Shown here: positions 9,752 through 18,611 of the stretch, one piece after another
Position numbering within the stretch: the first letter of the stretch is position 1
Layout of the letters: the number at the start of each line of letters is the position of its first letter
Origin: Paenibacillus sp. FSL H7-0331
GTDB lineage: Bacteria; Bacillota; Bacilli; Paenibacillales; NBRC-103111
NCBI RefSeq assembly: GCF_001956045.1
Contig: NZ_MRTH01000017.1
Coordinates: 101,440 to 165,439 of the forward strand
DNA length: 64,000 nt
Direction of reading: 5' to 3'
Position numbers and translations under genes: made by a program
The notes under the pieces: generated by a model
Database searches by the model: none
What the model was told of the DNA's origin: nothing
What the model saw: the letters and a program-made list of their open reading frames with translations, nothing else

Positions 9752-9779
9752 GAAATCATTAAACCGGTTTAATGATTTC
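9752..9779 (-). promoter_or_regulatory. LacI-type operator O1, 28-bp perfect palindrome
   Basis: The two 14-base halves (9752-9765 and 9766-9779) are exact reverse complements, centred on AAACCGGTTT. It lies in the leader of lacI, 28 bases upstream of the chosen start codon. Confidence 0.85.
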
Positions 9780-9798
9780 CCCAATAAAAACCGATTCA

Positions 9799-9812
9799 TT
9801 AAACCGGTTTAA
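9799..9812 (-). promoter_or_regulatory. LacI-type operator O2
   Basis: TTAAACCGGTTTAA is a perfect 14-base palindrome with the same core as O1, centred 40 bases from it. It lies just downstream of the -10 box, where a bound repressor would block transcription. Two sites 40 bases apart could also bind cooperatively. Confidence 0.85.
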
Positions 9813-9828
9813 CTTTGATCATGTCATT

Positions 9829-9857
9829 ATTATACAAAGCGTTTTGTTAACTTTCAA
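9829..9857 (-). promoter_or_regulatory. lacI promoter
   Basis: TTGAAA (9852-9857) and TATAAT (9829-9834) are spaced by exactly 17 bases on the minus strand, near-consensus sigma-A. Transcription should begin around 9822 and run through both operators. Confidence 0.85.
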
Positions 9858-9903
9858 CCTCTTTTTGTAAAATACAAGTAAATATTTAGTGAACCCAAGC
9901 TTA

Positions 9904-9944
9904 AAGGCCGGTGAATTAACCATAACAATCAGCTTCATCGGCCT
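9904..9944 (-). terminator. Possible terminator after the VWA gene
   Basis: On the minus strand AGGCCGATGAA and TTCACCGGCCT form an 11-pair stem with one mismatch and an 18-base loop, 24 bases after the VWA stop. The T-tail is short, so termination efficiency is uncertain. Confidence 0.5.
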
Positions 9945-9967
9945 CTAATCAAGGAATTTTACAGGAT

Positions 9968-11182
9968 TTATGAATTTGGACCTGCCTGTACCCGATTAGC
10001 GAGCATCAGCAGATCCTGTCCCTTCAAGGCCCCTTCGATCAGCTCAGGCAGACGGTCAGGAGAGCAGCCGAAGCAGGGAATCCCAAATTGAGACAATTTT
10101 TTGGCTACCGTTTCGTCGTAGGAAGGCGCCCCTTCATCTGATAAAGCCAACAAACAAATCGTCTTTACACCAGCCTGCTGCAAGTCGTCCAATCTGCGCA
10201 GAAGCTCCGAACGGTTGCCGCCCTCATATAAATCCGTTACGAGAATGAACAACGTCTTCTTCGGCTCCGTAATGAATTGCTCGCAGTAGGCGACCGATTT
10301 ATTAATGTCCGTGCCTCCACCCAGCTGTATACCGAACAGCATATCTACCGGGTCTTCTGCACACTGCTCACTAAGATCAACAACCTCGGTATCAAAGGCG
10401 ACCACACGCGTATCAAGTGCCGGCATACTGGCAAAGATCGAACCGATAATCGAAGCATAGATCACCGAATTGGCCATCGAGCCGCTTTGATCGATATCCA
10501 GGATAACGGTCCACTCCTTGCTTTTGCGGGCGCGATCGAAAAAGTAAACCTTCTGCGGAATGAGCAGCTGCCGTTCCTGATCGTAGTGCTTCAGGTTGGC
10601 TCTGATCGTACGATTCCAATCGAGACCCGTAAAGGATGGCAGCGGCGAATGCTGCCTCCGGTTCAGCGCCCCCGTGACCGCACGCTGCATGTTCGACGAT
10701 AGCCGTTTTACAATTTCCTCGACTACGGCTCTAACCAGCTGCCTGGCCGTTTCCTTCGTTTTCTCGGGTATCTTGCCTTTGAGCGCCATTAAGGTCGCCA
10801 CCATTTGAATATCCGGTTTCACCTGTGACAACAGCTCAGGCTCGAACAATAGCTGTGTTAATCCTTTGCGCTCTATCGCATCTGCTTGAATGACCGATAC
10901 CACGTCCTGTGGAAAAAAAGAGCGAATATCTCCCAGCCATTTGGCGAGCTTTGGCGAGGATGGGCCCAGCCCGGCCGATCTCGATTTGCCCGAACCCCCG
11001 GCCTCCATGCCCGATGCATCCGCCGTATCATCGTAGATGGCAGCCAGTGCCTCATCCATCAACACATCATCTCCGTCGAGCAGCCTGCCGGAGCCGCCGC
11101 CGCATGCCTTCAGCTTCTCCTCTGAGGCCGCGCCCAGAACCAATCTCCAACGCTTTACCTGTTCCTGATTGATGGTTGTCAT
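9968..11182 (-). CDS. VWA domain protein of MoxR-associated operon (YehP-like)
   Basis: 404 residues. The C-terminal half is a von Willebrand A domain with a complete metal-binding MIDAS: D231-x-S233-x-S235, then GGGTD and TDL. The N-terminal half is helical and has no recognised domain. No signal peptide or membrane helix is present, so it is cytoplasmic, unlike BatA-type partners of MoxR. It is the last gene of a five-gene operon, three bases after the DUF5682 gene. The set resembles E. coli yehLMPQ, in which YehP is the VWA member. MoxR-VWA pairs generally act as AAA+ chaperones with a metal-dependent adaptor; the client here is unknown. Confidence 0.8.
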   Translation of the reverse strand: MTTINQEQVKRWRLVLGAASEEKLKACGGGSGRLLDGDDVLMDEALAAIYDDTADASGMEAGGSGKSRSAGLGPSSPKLAKWLGDIRSFFPQDVVSVIQADAIERKGLTQLLFEPELLSQVKPDIQMVATLMALKGKIPEKTKETARQLVRAVVEEIVKRLSSNMQRAVTGALNRRQHSPLPSFTGLDWNRTIRANLKHYDQERQLLIPQKVYFFDRARKSKEWTVILDIDQSGSMANSVIYASIIGSIFASMPALDTRVVAFDTEVVDLSEQCAEDPVDMLFGIQLGGGTDINKSVAYCEQFITEPKKTLFILVTDLYEGGNRSELLRRLDDLQQAGVKTICLLALSDEGAPSYDETVAKKLSQFGIPCFGCSPDRLPELIEGALKGQDLLMLANRVQAGPNS

Positions 11183-11185
11183 AGT

Positions 11186-13672
11186 TTACAAATCCCCGAA
11201 ATCAAAGTCATTAAGCTCATCGAGTTTCCCCTTTTCTTCCTCACTGAGCGGCTGCTGCAGCATTTCACCTGTCTGGCCTGCATCGACTCCCCAGATGTCT
11301 CCCATCATCTCGGCAATCGCTGCCTTTTCCCTCGGCTCAAACGATCCAAAAGCTCTCCGTAAAAAAACGAGCGAACGGTGAAATTGCTCCTCCTCCAGTG
11401 ATTCCATATAGGCATCCAACTGCTTCCACAACGATAAACGGGAGAGCAGTGCATAGCGGTTGCGCATGGACAAGCCTTCAAACCAGCCAGCTCCGAGATC
11501 CGCAGGGATGCCGGGCGAAAGCCGTCTTGATACCTCCTGAGCGCTTTGCTCCTCGGAAATCTCGTTGCGCTCCAACAGGATGGCAAAAGCAAATCCGGAG
11601 CATTTGGCATTCCGGTCATCCCGTGAGGACAGCTCATGCAGCCTGTTCAGCCAAAGCCTGTCATCAACAATTTCATAATGCTCCTGAGCGATTCCATGCA
11701 GTGTCTGAATGGCGGCCACGATGCCTTTGGCTGCATCATCATTACAATTTGCGGCATCGACGAGCTGCAGCGCCCCTCGCAAAAACAGTTGCTGCAGCAA
11801 AGGAATTAAGGAGCTGGTCTCAATTCTCCGCAATGATCCATATTGGATCAAGACCGACAGCTCGTAAGCGGCTGCGGCAATTTGATTTAAATTGCCTACA
11901 TCGACAGCAAGCTGCTGCAGGGTCGCTCTGGCTTGCTCCATCAGCTTCGGCAAACCGCAGTCGCATGCAATCCGAATGAGACGTGATGCTTCGGCAATAT
12001 CGTCGCATGACTCCAGTCTTTCATTGATCACAAAGGCTGCCGCCAGCTCTATCGTCTCACCTTTTAAGGTTGACTCCACGGTTTGAATTTCGGCTTCTGG
12101 CGTCCATTGCAAAACCCAATGCTCAGCCCATGAAGCTGCATCCTGATGAACCCGCTGCTTACGGGCGAAGTTGATGCCAAGCAGCTCCAGCCGATGTAGG
12201 AGAACAGACCTCGATAGATCGATAAAAGCTGCATCCTCCGTCTTGACTCGACGGTTTTCTCTTAGGTCGAGCTGCAGTGTGCTCGCTACTGTCGATTTGT
12301 ATTTCTCCAGCTTCAGCCGCTTCAGCTCACGATTCATATCATCCTGAATCGGTGTCTGGCTAACGCCTTCCGGCAAGCTGCCGATCGCTGTTCCCACATC
12401 GGTTCTGGCTAATGCCTCCGCTATCGGTGACAGCTCTCCGTATCCGAGACAAACGACTGCCGCGTCGCGTAAATCCTTCCAGGTTGGCTGACTGCCTCCC
12501 TGCAGCGATGCAAGTGCTTCCGCCAATCGTACCGCTTCAATAATCGCTGCAGTCGAGCGATACGTGCCCTGCTCGCGAAGATAGGCAGCCACATGGGAGA
12601 AGTATAAGGAGGGCAGCTGACTCAAATCACCCTTTTGCAAGCATTGCCAAAATAAAGTGAAGTAGGCTGGAGCCTGATTCCCGGCTCCGTATCCGGAATG
12701 TGTGGACAGCTTATAGAAAGAATAAGGCATCAACGTCAGCTTCGTTGAAGCAATTGGCAGACTTGCCATCTGCTTGTCATTCATGACCGGAAGTCTCAGA
12801 TCAAGAGCCGAAGCATGGTGCGCGCCAGTAACGACAACTACCCGTTCCGGCGAATGTCCTGCCTCCAGCAGATCGCGGATTCGACGCCTCATATACGCTT
12901 CACGAATCTCATTGTAGGCAGTCTCTGCGGCGTCGTGCTCCCGTTCATCCTGCTCGGACAAGGCTCGCATCTGAAACGAAAACTCGTAGATGGAGCGCTG
13001 ATAAGCATCCTTCTGTGTGTTGTGCTCAAAATGACGTTCCCAGTAAGCATCGTAATCGGGCTCACCCGCAAGCTCGGCTATGCGCTCATAACGCTCATGC
13101 TGCTGGCGCAAATAAGCCTGCAGCGCGTTTTCCCGGGGACTGTCTACTGCTTGCTGTCCATGCTGTTGATCATCCTGAGACTGTACTTGTGACCCACTAT
13201 CCTGCTCATCCTGCTCATCCTGAACATCTGGCATAGCTTTGCGCTGGTTCCGCCGCTGCTCATATAGCGCCAGCGCCGAGTTCGACGGCAGGTCGATGAA
13301 TTCGGTGTGCACACCATGACGGTTGGCCCATACGAAAGCCTGATATTCCGGCGAATATTCAGCCAGCGGGTAGAGCAGCGTCCGTACCGGAAGCTGGTCC
13401 GTATAAGCGAGTATGGCAATAGGCGGCACGACACCACGGGAAGTTAGCTGTTGGATAAGGCCGCTTGCATCACTCGGCCCTTCGACCAGAATGGCAGTTG
13501 GCTTAACCTTATCGAGAAAAGACAACAAATGATGGGCGCCAGCAGGGGATAAATGCCGAATCCCGAATACGTGAAAGCCATTGTCCAGTTCTTCTCCCAC
13601 AGAAGAGCCGTTGTGAGCAGCGCTGCTATTCAATTGTTCATCTCCGAGCAAGCGTTGTACAGACTTCTCCAT
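11186..13672 (-). CDS. DUF5682 family protein (YehM-like)
   Basis: 828 residues. The N-terminal third has GIRHLSPAGAHHL, then ILVEGPSD and, near residue 280, VVVTGAHHAS. These conserved His and Glu positions recall the TraB/Tiki-EreA-ChaN fold of putative metal hydrolases, but I cannot confirm catalysis from sequence alone. Residues around 140-175 form a Gln/Asp/Glu-rich low-complexity linker. The C-terminal half is helical. The start overlaps the 3' end of the MoxR gene by 43 bases and the end is three bases from the VWA gene, so all three are translationally coupled. No export signal is visible. Confidence 0.75.
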   Translation of the reverse strand: MEKSVQRLLGDEQLNSSAAHNGSSVGEELDNGFHVFGIRHLSPAGAHHLLSFLDKVKPTAILVEGPSDASGLIQQLTSRGVVPPIAILAYTDQLPVRTLLYPLAEYSPEYQAFVWANRHGVHTEFIDLPSNSALALYEQRRNQRKAMPDVQDEQDEQDSGSQVQSQDDQQHGQQAVDSPRENALQAYLRQQHERYERIAELAGEPDYDAYWERHFEHNTQKDAYQRSIYEFSFQMRALSEQDEREHDAAETAYNEIREAYMRRRIRDLLEAGHSPERVVVVTGAHHASALDLRLPVMNDKQMASLPIASTKLTLMPYSFYKLSTHSGYGAGNQAPAYFTLFWQCLQKGDLSQLPSLYFSHVAAYLREQGTYRSTAAIIEAVRLAEALASLQGGSQPTWKDLRDAAVVCLGYGELSPIAEALARTDVGTAIGSLPEGVSQTPIQDDMNRELKRLKLEKYKSTVASTLQLDLRENRRVKTEDAAFIDLSRSVLLHRLELLGINFARKQRVHQDAASWAEHWVLQWTPEAEIQTVESTLKGETIELAAAFVINERLESCDDIAEASRLIRIACDCGLPKLMEQARATLQQLAVDVGNLNQIAAAAYELSVLIQYGSLRRIETSSLIPLLQQLFLRGALQLVDAANCNDDAAKGIVAAIQTLHGIAQEHYEIVDDRLWLNRLHELSSRDDRNAKCSGFAFAILLERNEISEEQSAQEVSRRLSPGIPADLGAGWFEGLSMRNRYALLSRLSLWKQLDAYMESLEEEQFHRSLVFLRRAFGSFEPREKAAIAEMMGDIWGVDAGQTGEMLQQPLSEEEKGKLDELNDFDFGDL

Positions 13673-14727
13673 GATGATCCCCGCTTCTTCATCACATTTT
13701 CCAAATATTCCTTCCAGACCAGGCTGTCCTTCTCTTCATCCTTCACAATCGCACCCTGCAGTCCTGCCGCGACATCTTCATCTGTAATCGTACCATTCCC
13801 AAAGCTGGCTGCCAGCGCCATACTTCCCGTCAGCAAGGAGATCGCCTCTGCTGTGGAAATAACTCCGCTTGGCGGCTTAATCTTGCTCTTGCTGTCAAGC
13901 GTCATCCCGCTTCTTAATTCACGGAAAATAGTCACGACTTTACGTACCGCTTCATCGTCCGGAGGGGAAGCGTTCAGCTCATAATTCGCGGAGATTTCGC
14001 CGACACGTTTACGGACAATGCCTACCTCGGTTTCAATATCCGATGGTGCCGGGAGCACAATAATATTAAATCGCCGTTTCAAGGCTGCCGACATTTCATT
14101 AACGCCACGATCCCTGGTGTTCGCTGTCGCAATCACCGAAAATCCGCGTGCCGCCGACAACTCCCGATCAAGCTCGGGAATTGACAATGTTTTTTCAGAT
14201 AAAATCGATATTAAAGCATCCTGAACCTCTGAGGCGCAGCGTGAAATTTCTTCAAATCGCGTAATGCCACCACTCTCCATCGCTCGGAAAATCGGGCTTT
14301 TGATCAACGCCTGATCTGATGGTCCCTGCGCCAGCAGCATCGCGTAGTTCCATGAATAACGAATATGCTCCTCGCTTGTGCCCGCTGTTCCCTGAATGAC
14401 CTTGGAGGAGTCCCCATGGATCGCAGCGGTCAGATTCTCGGAAAGCCATGACTTGGCTGTTCCCGGCTCGCCAATCAGCATCAACGCCCGGTCGGTCAGC
14501 AGCGTGGCAATGGCCATTTCTACCAGACGGCGGTTCCCAATATATTTGGGCGTGATATCCACGCCTCCTGCGGTACCTCCAGTAATGAACGTCAGCACGG
14601 ATTTCGGAGAAAGCTTCCAGCCTGAAGGCAAGGCATCCTTATCCGCTTGCTTCAAAGCCTCAAGCTCTTGTTCGTATAACCGCTCGGCTGGAAGCCTTAA
14701 GACATCTTGTTTTTGATCCATCCCCAT
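13630..14727 (-). CDS. MoxR-family AAA+ ATPase (YehL-like)
   Basis: 365 residues. Walker A GEPGTAKS spans residues 86-93, a Walker B-like ITRFEEI spans 155-161, and sensor 1 is ATANTRDRG near 200-208. The segment SEVQDALISILSEKTL is typical of MoxR ATPases. Walker B has Glu-Glu in place of the usual Asp-Glu, which I believe is characteristic of the YehL branch. The gene overlaps the HEAT-like gene by 31 bases and the DUF5682 gene by 43. It probably supplies ATP-driven remodelling to the complex formed by this operon. Confidence 0.88.
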   Translation of the reverse strand: MGMDQKQDVLRLPAERLYEQELEALKQADKDALPSGWKLSPKSVLTFITGGTAGGVDITPKYIGNRRLVEMAIATLLTDRALMLIGEPGTAKSWLSENLTAAIHGDSSKVIQGTAGTSEEHIRYSWNYAMLLAQGPSDQALIKSPIFRAMESGGITRFEEISRCASEVQDALISILSEKTLSIPELDRELSAARGFSVIATANTRDRGVNEMSAALKRRFNIIVLPAPSDIETEVGIVRKRVGEISANYELNASPPDDEAVRKVVTIFRELRSGMTLDSKSKIKPPSGVISTAEAISLLTGSMALAASFGNGTITDEDVAAGLQGAIVKDEEKDSLVWKEYLENVMKKRGSSWRSLYNACSEMNN

Positions 14728-16598
14728 AATCCCTTTCCCTTCTCGGTAACCGATTCATTTGCTGCTAATTCTTCCGGCTTCGCTGCTACAGACTCAGCAA
14801 TTGCAAGTATCTGATTTTTGATGTTCTCATACGTAAGCGCCTCAGCGAACTTCTGCAACCTGTCAGCATAGGAACGCGGCAGCAGATTCAGAAGCGCACG
14901 CTGCTCGGTGTCTAAATAATACAAATTTTTGACCGATTCCTTCTCCAAAATGCCCATTAACAGCTCCGGCGCTTCTTTGTATCCAATTCGGAATAATGCC
15001 AGCAGCAGCGAGGAGGTACGATGGGTCCGAAAGCTTGGTTTCAATTGAACCTTGCTGGACATATAAGCGGCAATTTGTGGGTTCGGACGATCTGCAAGGC
15101 ACCATACCAGCTCTTCCTCATCAATTTCCACAAATACATCAATCCATCTCGGGTCAAGCTTGGATGCAGACTCGCCTGCTGCAAACGATGTGGCATTAAA
15201 GTCCTCATCATCCCAGCCAGCTGCCAGCAATTGCTTGGACAACGAAGGTGTGACCCGATGTATCGCGCCTAATAGCTGCTTGGCAGCCACTTTTTTAGGA
15301 TTTGACAATACCGGTGCAAACCGCTTATACACCTCTTCAGGCGAAAGTGTTTTATAGGCTGCACGGAAGCTGTAGGCAATAAATGTGCCGTTATACGCAT
15401 CCTGTAGGCTGATAGCAAATTCATAGGCTTCCGGTGTATGCATCCACAAGAGCTGATTTGCGGCCTGCTGCTGGATCTCTTCTGTTTCTGGAATAATAAA
15501 GTCGGACGTGGAGAGCAGCTTCTTCAGGAATACCAGTACTTCCTCGGGCTGCTTCTCATCCAATGCCTGTACATCGGCAAGCAGCTGCTTGATCGCTTCT
15601 TCTCTTTCCTTATTCACAGCGGCATTCGCAGCTCCGACTTTTCCCTGTCCGCTAACGATACGCTGCAAATTTTCCTCAGCATTGGCAATAATCTTGCTTG
15701 TCAGCGTTGCTGCGCTGCATTGTGATACAGGCTCCGCGGCAAGCTCACGATCCTTGGACGAGGTTAAAGCCTGATACAGACGATCCACTGCCCTCTCCGT
15801 TCCAAGCTTTGCCAGGCCGGCAAATGCTGCGCTGCGAATCTCCTTTTTCTTATCATCGGCTTGCTCCAGAATATAGCTTTCCTGTTCCGAATAATTGCCG
15901 AGCAGCTCTATTGCAGCTGAACGGACGTCTAGAGAACCCTCCTGTGCAGCCTGAAGATAGAGGTCCATGCCGGAAGCATCCAGCAAACGATGCAGCAGCC
16001 TGAGCCGACGCCCATCCGGTTTGCCACCCTGTGGATTGTATTGCTCCCGAAGTGCTGGAAGTGCATCCGCACCATAAGCCGGAATGACCTTCTCATAGAC
16101 GAATTCGGCAATCTCTGAGTAACCATCATCCAGAGCAGCTACCACAATCGGGATAATTCGGAAATCCTGCAGGCATCCATCCTCAAAAGACAGACGGAGC
16201 TGCTCCATTCTTCCCTGGCCCTTGGATGTTAATGCCTCGACAGCCGGATGAAGCTTGCGGTGAGGAATTGTGGTTGAACACGCGATACTCGTTCCCTCAA
16301 CCTGTACGCTCTCTGCCATACCGCCTGTCGGCTCTGTTGTACCCTGTGTATACAAAATTGAATTCACCAGTATGCTGAGGTCTAGCAGCTTTACGGCGGC
16401 CTGCTCGGCTTTTTGCGGTTCTATTACCTGCGCCAGCGACTGGGCCACCCTATTGAAAACAGGCGCGGCTTCGCCAAGCTTTTGCAGCTGGGGCAATATT
16501 TTCGTCAAACGAAGGTCGCCTTCTGCCAGCCCGCTGCCGGCAATAAACAAACGTCGTATCTCTTGCTGCAAATCGGATAAAATAGCTATGCTCATCAC
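14697..16598 (-). CDS. Helical-repeat (HEAT-like) protein of the MoxR operon
   Basis: 633 residues, almost entirely helical, with HEAT-like repeats recognisable around residues 215-280 (LDVRSAAIELLGNYSEQES and KEIRSAAFAGLAKLGTE). No enzyme motif, signal peptide or membrane helix is visible. The end, KGLWGWIKNKMS, overlaps the start of the MoxR gene. GGAG lies five bases before the GTG at 16598 and eight before an ATG at 16595; either can be the start. HEAT-like solenoids usually act as scaffolds, so a substrate-recognition or assembly role next to MoxR and VWA is plausible but unproven. Confidence 0.7.
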   Translation of the reverse strand: MMSIAILSDLQQEIRRLFIAGSGLAEGDLRLTKILPQLQKLGEAAPVFNRVAQSLAQVIEPQKAEQAAVKLLDLSILVNSILYTQGTTEPTGGMAESVQVEGTSIACSTTIPHRKLHPAVEALTSKGQGRMEQLRLSFEDGCLQDFRIIPIVVAALDDGYSEIAEFVYEKVIPAYGADALPALREQYNPQGGKPDGRRLRLLHRLLDASGMDLYLQAAQEGSLDVRSAAIELLGNYSEQESYILEQADDKKKEIRSAAFAGLAKLGTERAVDRLYQALTSSKDRELAAEPVSQCSAATLTSKIIANAEENLQRIVSGQGKVGAANAAVNKEREEAIKQLLADVQALDEKQPEEVLVFLKKLLSTSDFIIPETEEIQQQAANQLLWMHTPEAYEFAISLQDAYNGTFIAYSFRAAYKTLSPEEVYKRFAPVLSNPKKVAAKQLLGAIHRVTPSLSKQLLAAGWDDEDFNATSFAAGESASKLDPRWIDVFVEIDEEELVWCLADRPNPQIAAYMSSKVQLKPSFRTHRTSSLLLALFRIGYKEAPELLMGILEKESVKNLYYLDTEQRALLNLLPRSYADRLQKFAEALTYENIKNQILAIAESVAAKPEELAANESVTEKGKGLWGWIKNKMS

Positions 16599-16645
16599 AT
16601 GATCTCCTAACCTTCTCAGTTATCCTTATGACCTAATCTGATCCA

Positions 16646-18100
16646 TCAATACAGCAATTGAATAATTTCATCAGGTGTCACAATGCTTATCGGCTGGGCT
16701 TGCAAGCGGTTGGTTTGCCTATCGTGGCCGAAAAGGACCAGCATGGCCTGATTATGTACAACTTGTTTATTCAGCAGAGGAATTAGCGGCGTGGTGGCAC
16801 GATCTGCAAAGGCGACATCTGCCAGCATGATCGATTTCCCTTGTCCATCCACGATGACATATCCGTCATCCACTCGCCTAATTTCGGTATAAGACAGCAG
16901 CAGGGCCGGATGCTTATCCGATAACGGGTTTTTAATCTGATTTTTCACCAGCTTGATCGCTTCTGGAAACGATTTGTGAGCTGCAGTCGCAATTTGGACA
17001 TAGTCCCCCTCTACCACATCACGCAGCGCGGCTTCCTCGAAGCGTACTCTCGCATTAATCTCACCTGGATACATGAACAGCTCCTGAGGCATCACCACCT
17101 GATAGACAGAGTCCTCCTCCCGCATATGCTTGGCTGCCCGAAAAGGCCGATAGGAACGCGTCACATCGATCCGTCCCGAACGCAGGTTAACCCAATAGCC
17201 TTCATCGACAAATTCACTGCGAGCCTGATCCGTATAGGACAGGAATGCCAATTGAACCATCTCCGCGCCAGACCGCACACGTCCATGCTCACGCAGCTCG
17301 GCAAGCTGCCAGGCATGACCGATCCGTTCCTCCAGCGTCGTTTCGATGTCGATCGGGGTGTCCGGGTTATCAAGTCGGGCCGTTAAATAATCGCGGCTTT
17401 TTTTGACTAACGTATGTAAGATTCCCAGGTGTTCAACGATGGCGGAATACATCGATTCTTTATCCTTCAAGTCATTCGCAGAGCCTATCTCAAGCAGTAG
17501 CTCGCGAAAAGCAATCTGCAATCCCGGTATGTAATAATTGCCCAATTGCTTCGATTGATCCTCTAAAGTTTTCAATGTTTTTTTATCCAGACTCCCAAGT
17601 CCCGCCTGCGCCAGCTGATGAATCAGTTTTTCCAATAACGAGATGCCTTCGAGCTGCGCAGCTATTTTTTTAAGTAAAGCCGCTTGGTTGGTCTTTTTCT
17701 TCTTGGGAGAAGCTTCGCCTTGAGGCTCGTTCTTTTTTTCCTCCCGCTTCTCTTCGCGTTTCTCCGCCTTCTCTCGTTTTTCGACAATATCAGCGGGAAT
17801 ATCAGCGGTCACAAAAGAATCACCCTGTACATATGCGTACATCAGTCCAAGTATATGCTTGCAAGGAAATTGCCGGCTTGGGCAGGAGCAGCGAAACACA
17901 GGTTCATCCGGCTTCACCAGATCTACCGAGCAGCGATACGGCTCCTTGCCGCTCCCCTTACATTCGCCAAATATAAGTGATTCGTCAACTGACTTACCCA
18001 GAATCGGAAAGCTTTTCTTCTTGACCAGATCGCGGCCATTTTTCATAGCGCTGGCGTTAATCGCTAATGAATCCACATAAGCTTCGGTTATTGAGATCAT
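16646..18100 (-). CDS. SWIM zinc-finger protein (YehQ-like)
   Basis: 484 residues from the ATG at 18100, which has AAAGGAAATACG upstream; the frame is open to 18151 but those codons lack a ribosome site. Residues 69-86 contain CSCPSRQFPCKH, the CxCxnCxH SWIM zinc site. A highly charged Lys/Glu linker (about 108-140) follows, then a long helical and beta region without a known domain. SWIM domains bind DNA or protein. It is the first gene of the five-gene operon, 47 bases before the HEAT-like gene, and matches YehQ of the E. coli yeh cluster in domain content. Confidence 0.78.
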   Translation of the reverse strand: MISITEAYVDSLAINASAMKNGRDLVKKKSFPILGKSVDESLIFGECKGSGKEPYRCSVDLVKPDEPVFRCSCPSRQFPCKHILGLMYAYVQGDSFVTADIPADIVEKREKAEKREEKREEKKNEPQGEASPKKKKTNQAALLKKIAAQLEGISLLEKLIHQLAQAGLGSLDKKTLKTLEDQSKQLGNYYIPGLQIAFRELLLEIGSANDLKDKESMYSAIVEHLGILHTLVKKSRDYLTARLDNPDTPIDIETTLEERIGHAWQLAELREHGRVRSGAEMVQLAFLSYTDQARSEFVDEGYWVNLRSGRIDVTRSYRPFRAAKHMREEDSVYQVVMPQELFMYPGEINARVRFEEAALRDVVEGDYVQIATAAHKSFPEAIKLVKNQIKNPLSDKHPALLLSYTEIRRVDDGYVIVDGQGKSIMLADVAFADRATTPLIPLLNKQVVHNQAMLVLFGHDRQTNRLQAQPISIVTPDEIIQLLY

Positions 18101-18202
18101 CGTATTTCCTTTCATGTACAAGAATATGACGATAGTTTTTTGATACAACACTGAATGATTTCTACATTTTCCTTAAGTTTCCTTTATTTTTACCCGTTTA
18201 AC

Positions 18203-18234
18203 AAAAAAACGAACCCCTGAAAAGGAGGTTCGTT
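18203..18234 (-). terminator. Strong Rho-independent terminator
   Basis: Minus-strand AACGAACC pairs with GGTTCGTT (18208-18234) and is followed by seven T residues. It lies 15 bases past the stop of the small basic protein gene, separating that gene from the SWIM operon. Confidence 0.9.
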
Positions 18235-18249
18235 GGGTATAAATCAGCG

Positions 18250-18516
18250 TTACTGCTGCGTATCGGTGTTGTTTGTGCCCTTCTTCTCCGGTGTGATTCT
18301 CGCTGGCCTTGATACCCAATTGGCGCGATTCATCGGTTTAATCTGATCAACCCGGGTTACCTCTTTGACAACGGCTTGTTCAGACATACCAGACTCTTCT
18401 TGAGGCGGGGCGATACTGCTTTTATTAGCTGCCGCGATAGCCTTGCTGCTCTTTCCTTCCGGTGGTCCGCCTCCCCCGTTGCGTTTCCCCTTATTCCATA
18501 CTCTTCCCTTGCTCAT
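18250..18516 (-). CDS. Small basic hypothetical protein
   Basis: 88 residues, hydrophilic, with a Lys/Arg/Gly-rich start (MSKGRVWNKGKRNGGGGPP) and a Thr/Asn/Gln-rich end. No membrane helix or known domain is visible. It probably is a real gene: GGAGTGGTGAG precedes the ATG and a strong terminator follows the stop. The composition suggests a disordered or nucleic-acid-binding protein, but no function can be assigned. Confidence 0.6.
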   Translation of the reverse strand: MSKGRVWNKGKRNGGGGPPEGKSSKAIAAANKSSIAPPQEESGMSEQAVVKEVTRVDQIKPMNRANWVSRPARITPEKKGTNNTDTQQ

Positions 18517-18611
18517 CTCACCACTCCATTATTTATCGATCTTCATCATACCTGTAGTATAAGTAATATCCGCGAGCAAATCCATTCTTATCTGACATTC
18601 CTTAGACCTCT

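Noticed and set aside
9725..9799. Upstream extension of lacI to 9799
   Set aside because: It would translate through the 28-bp operator and lacks a ribosome site, whereas the ATG at 9724 has a strong one and begins with the conserved helix-turn-helix.
690..13236. Many plus-strand open frames of 60-277 codons opposite the minus-strand genes
   Set aside because: They lie antisense to clearly conserved genes, lack ribosome sites and show no recognisable protein motifs; they are reading-frame shadows.
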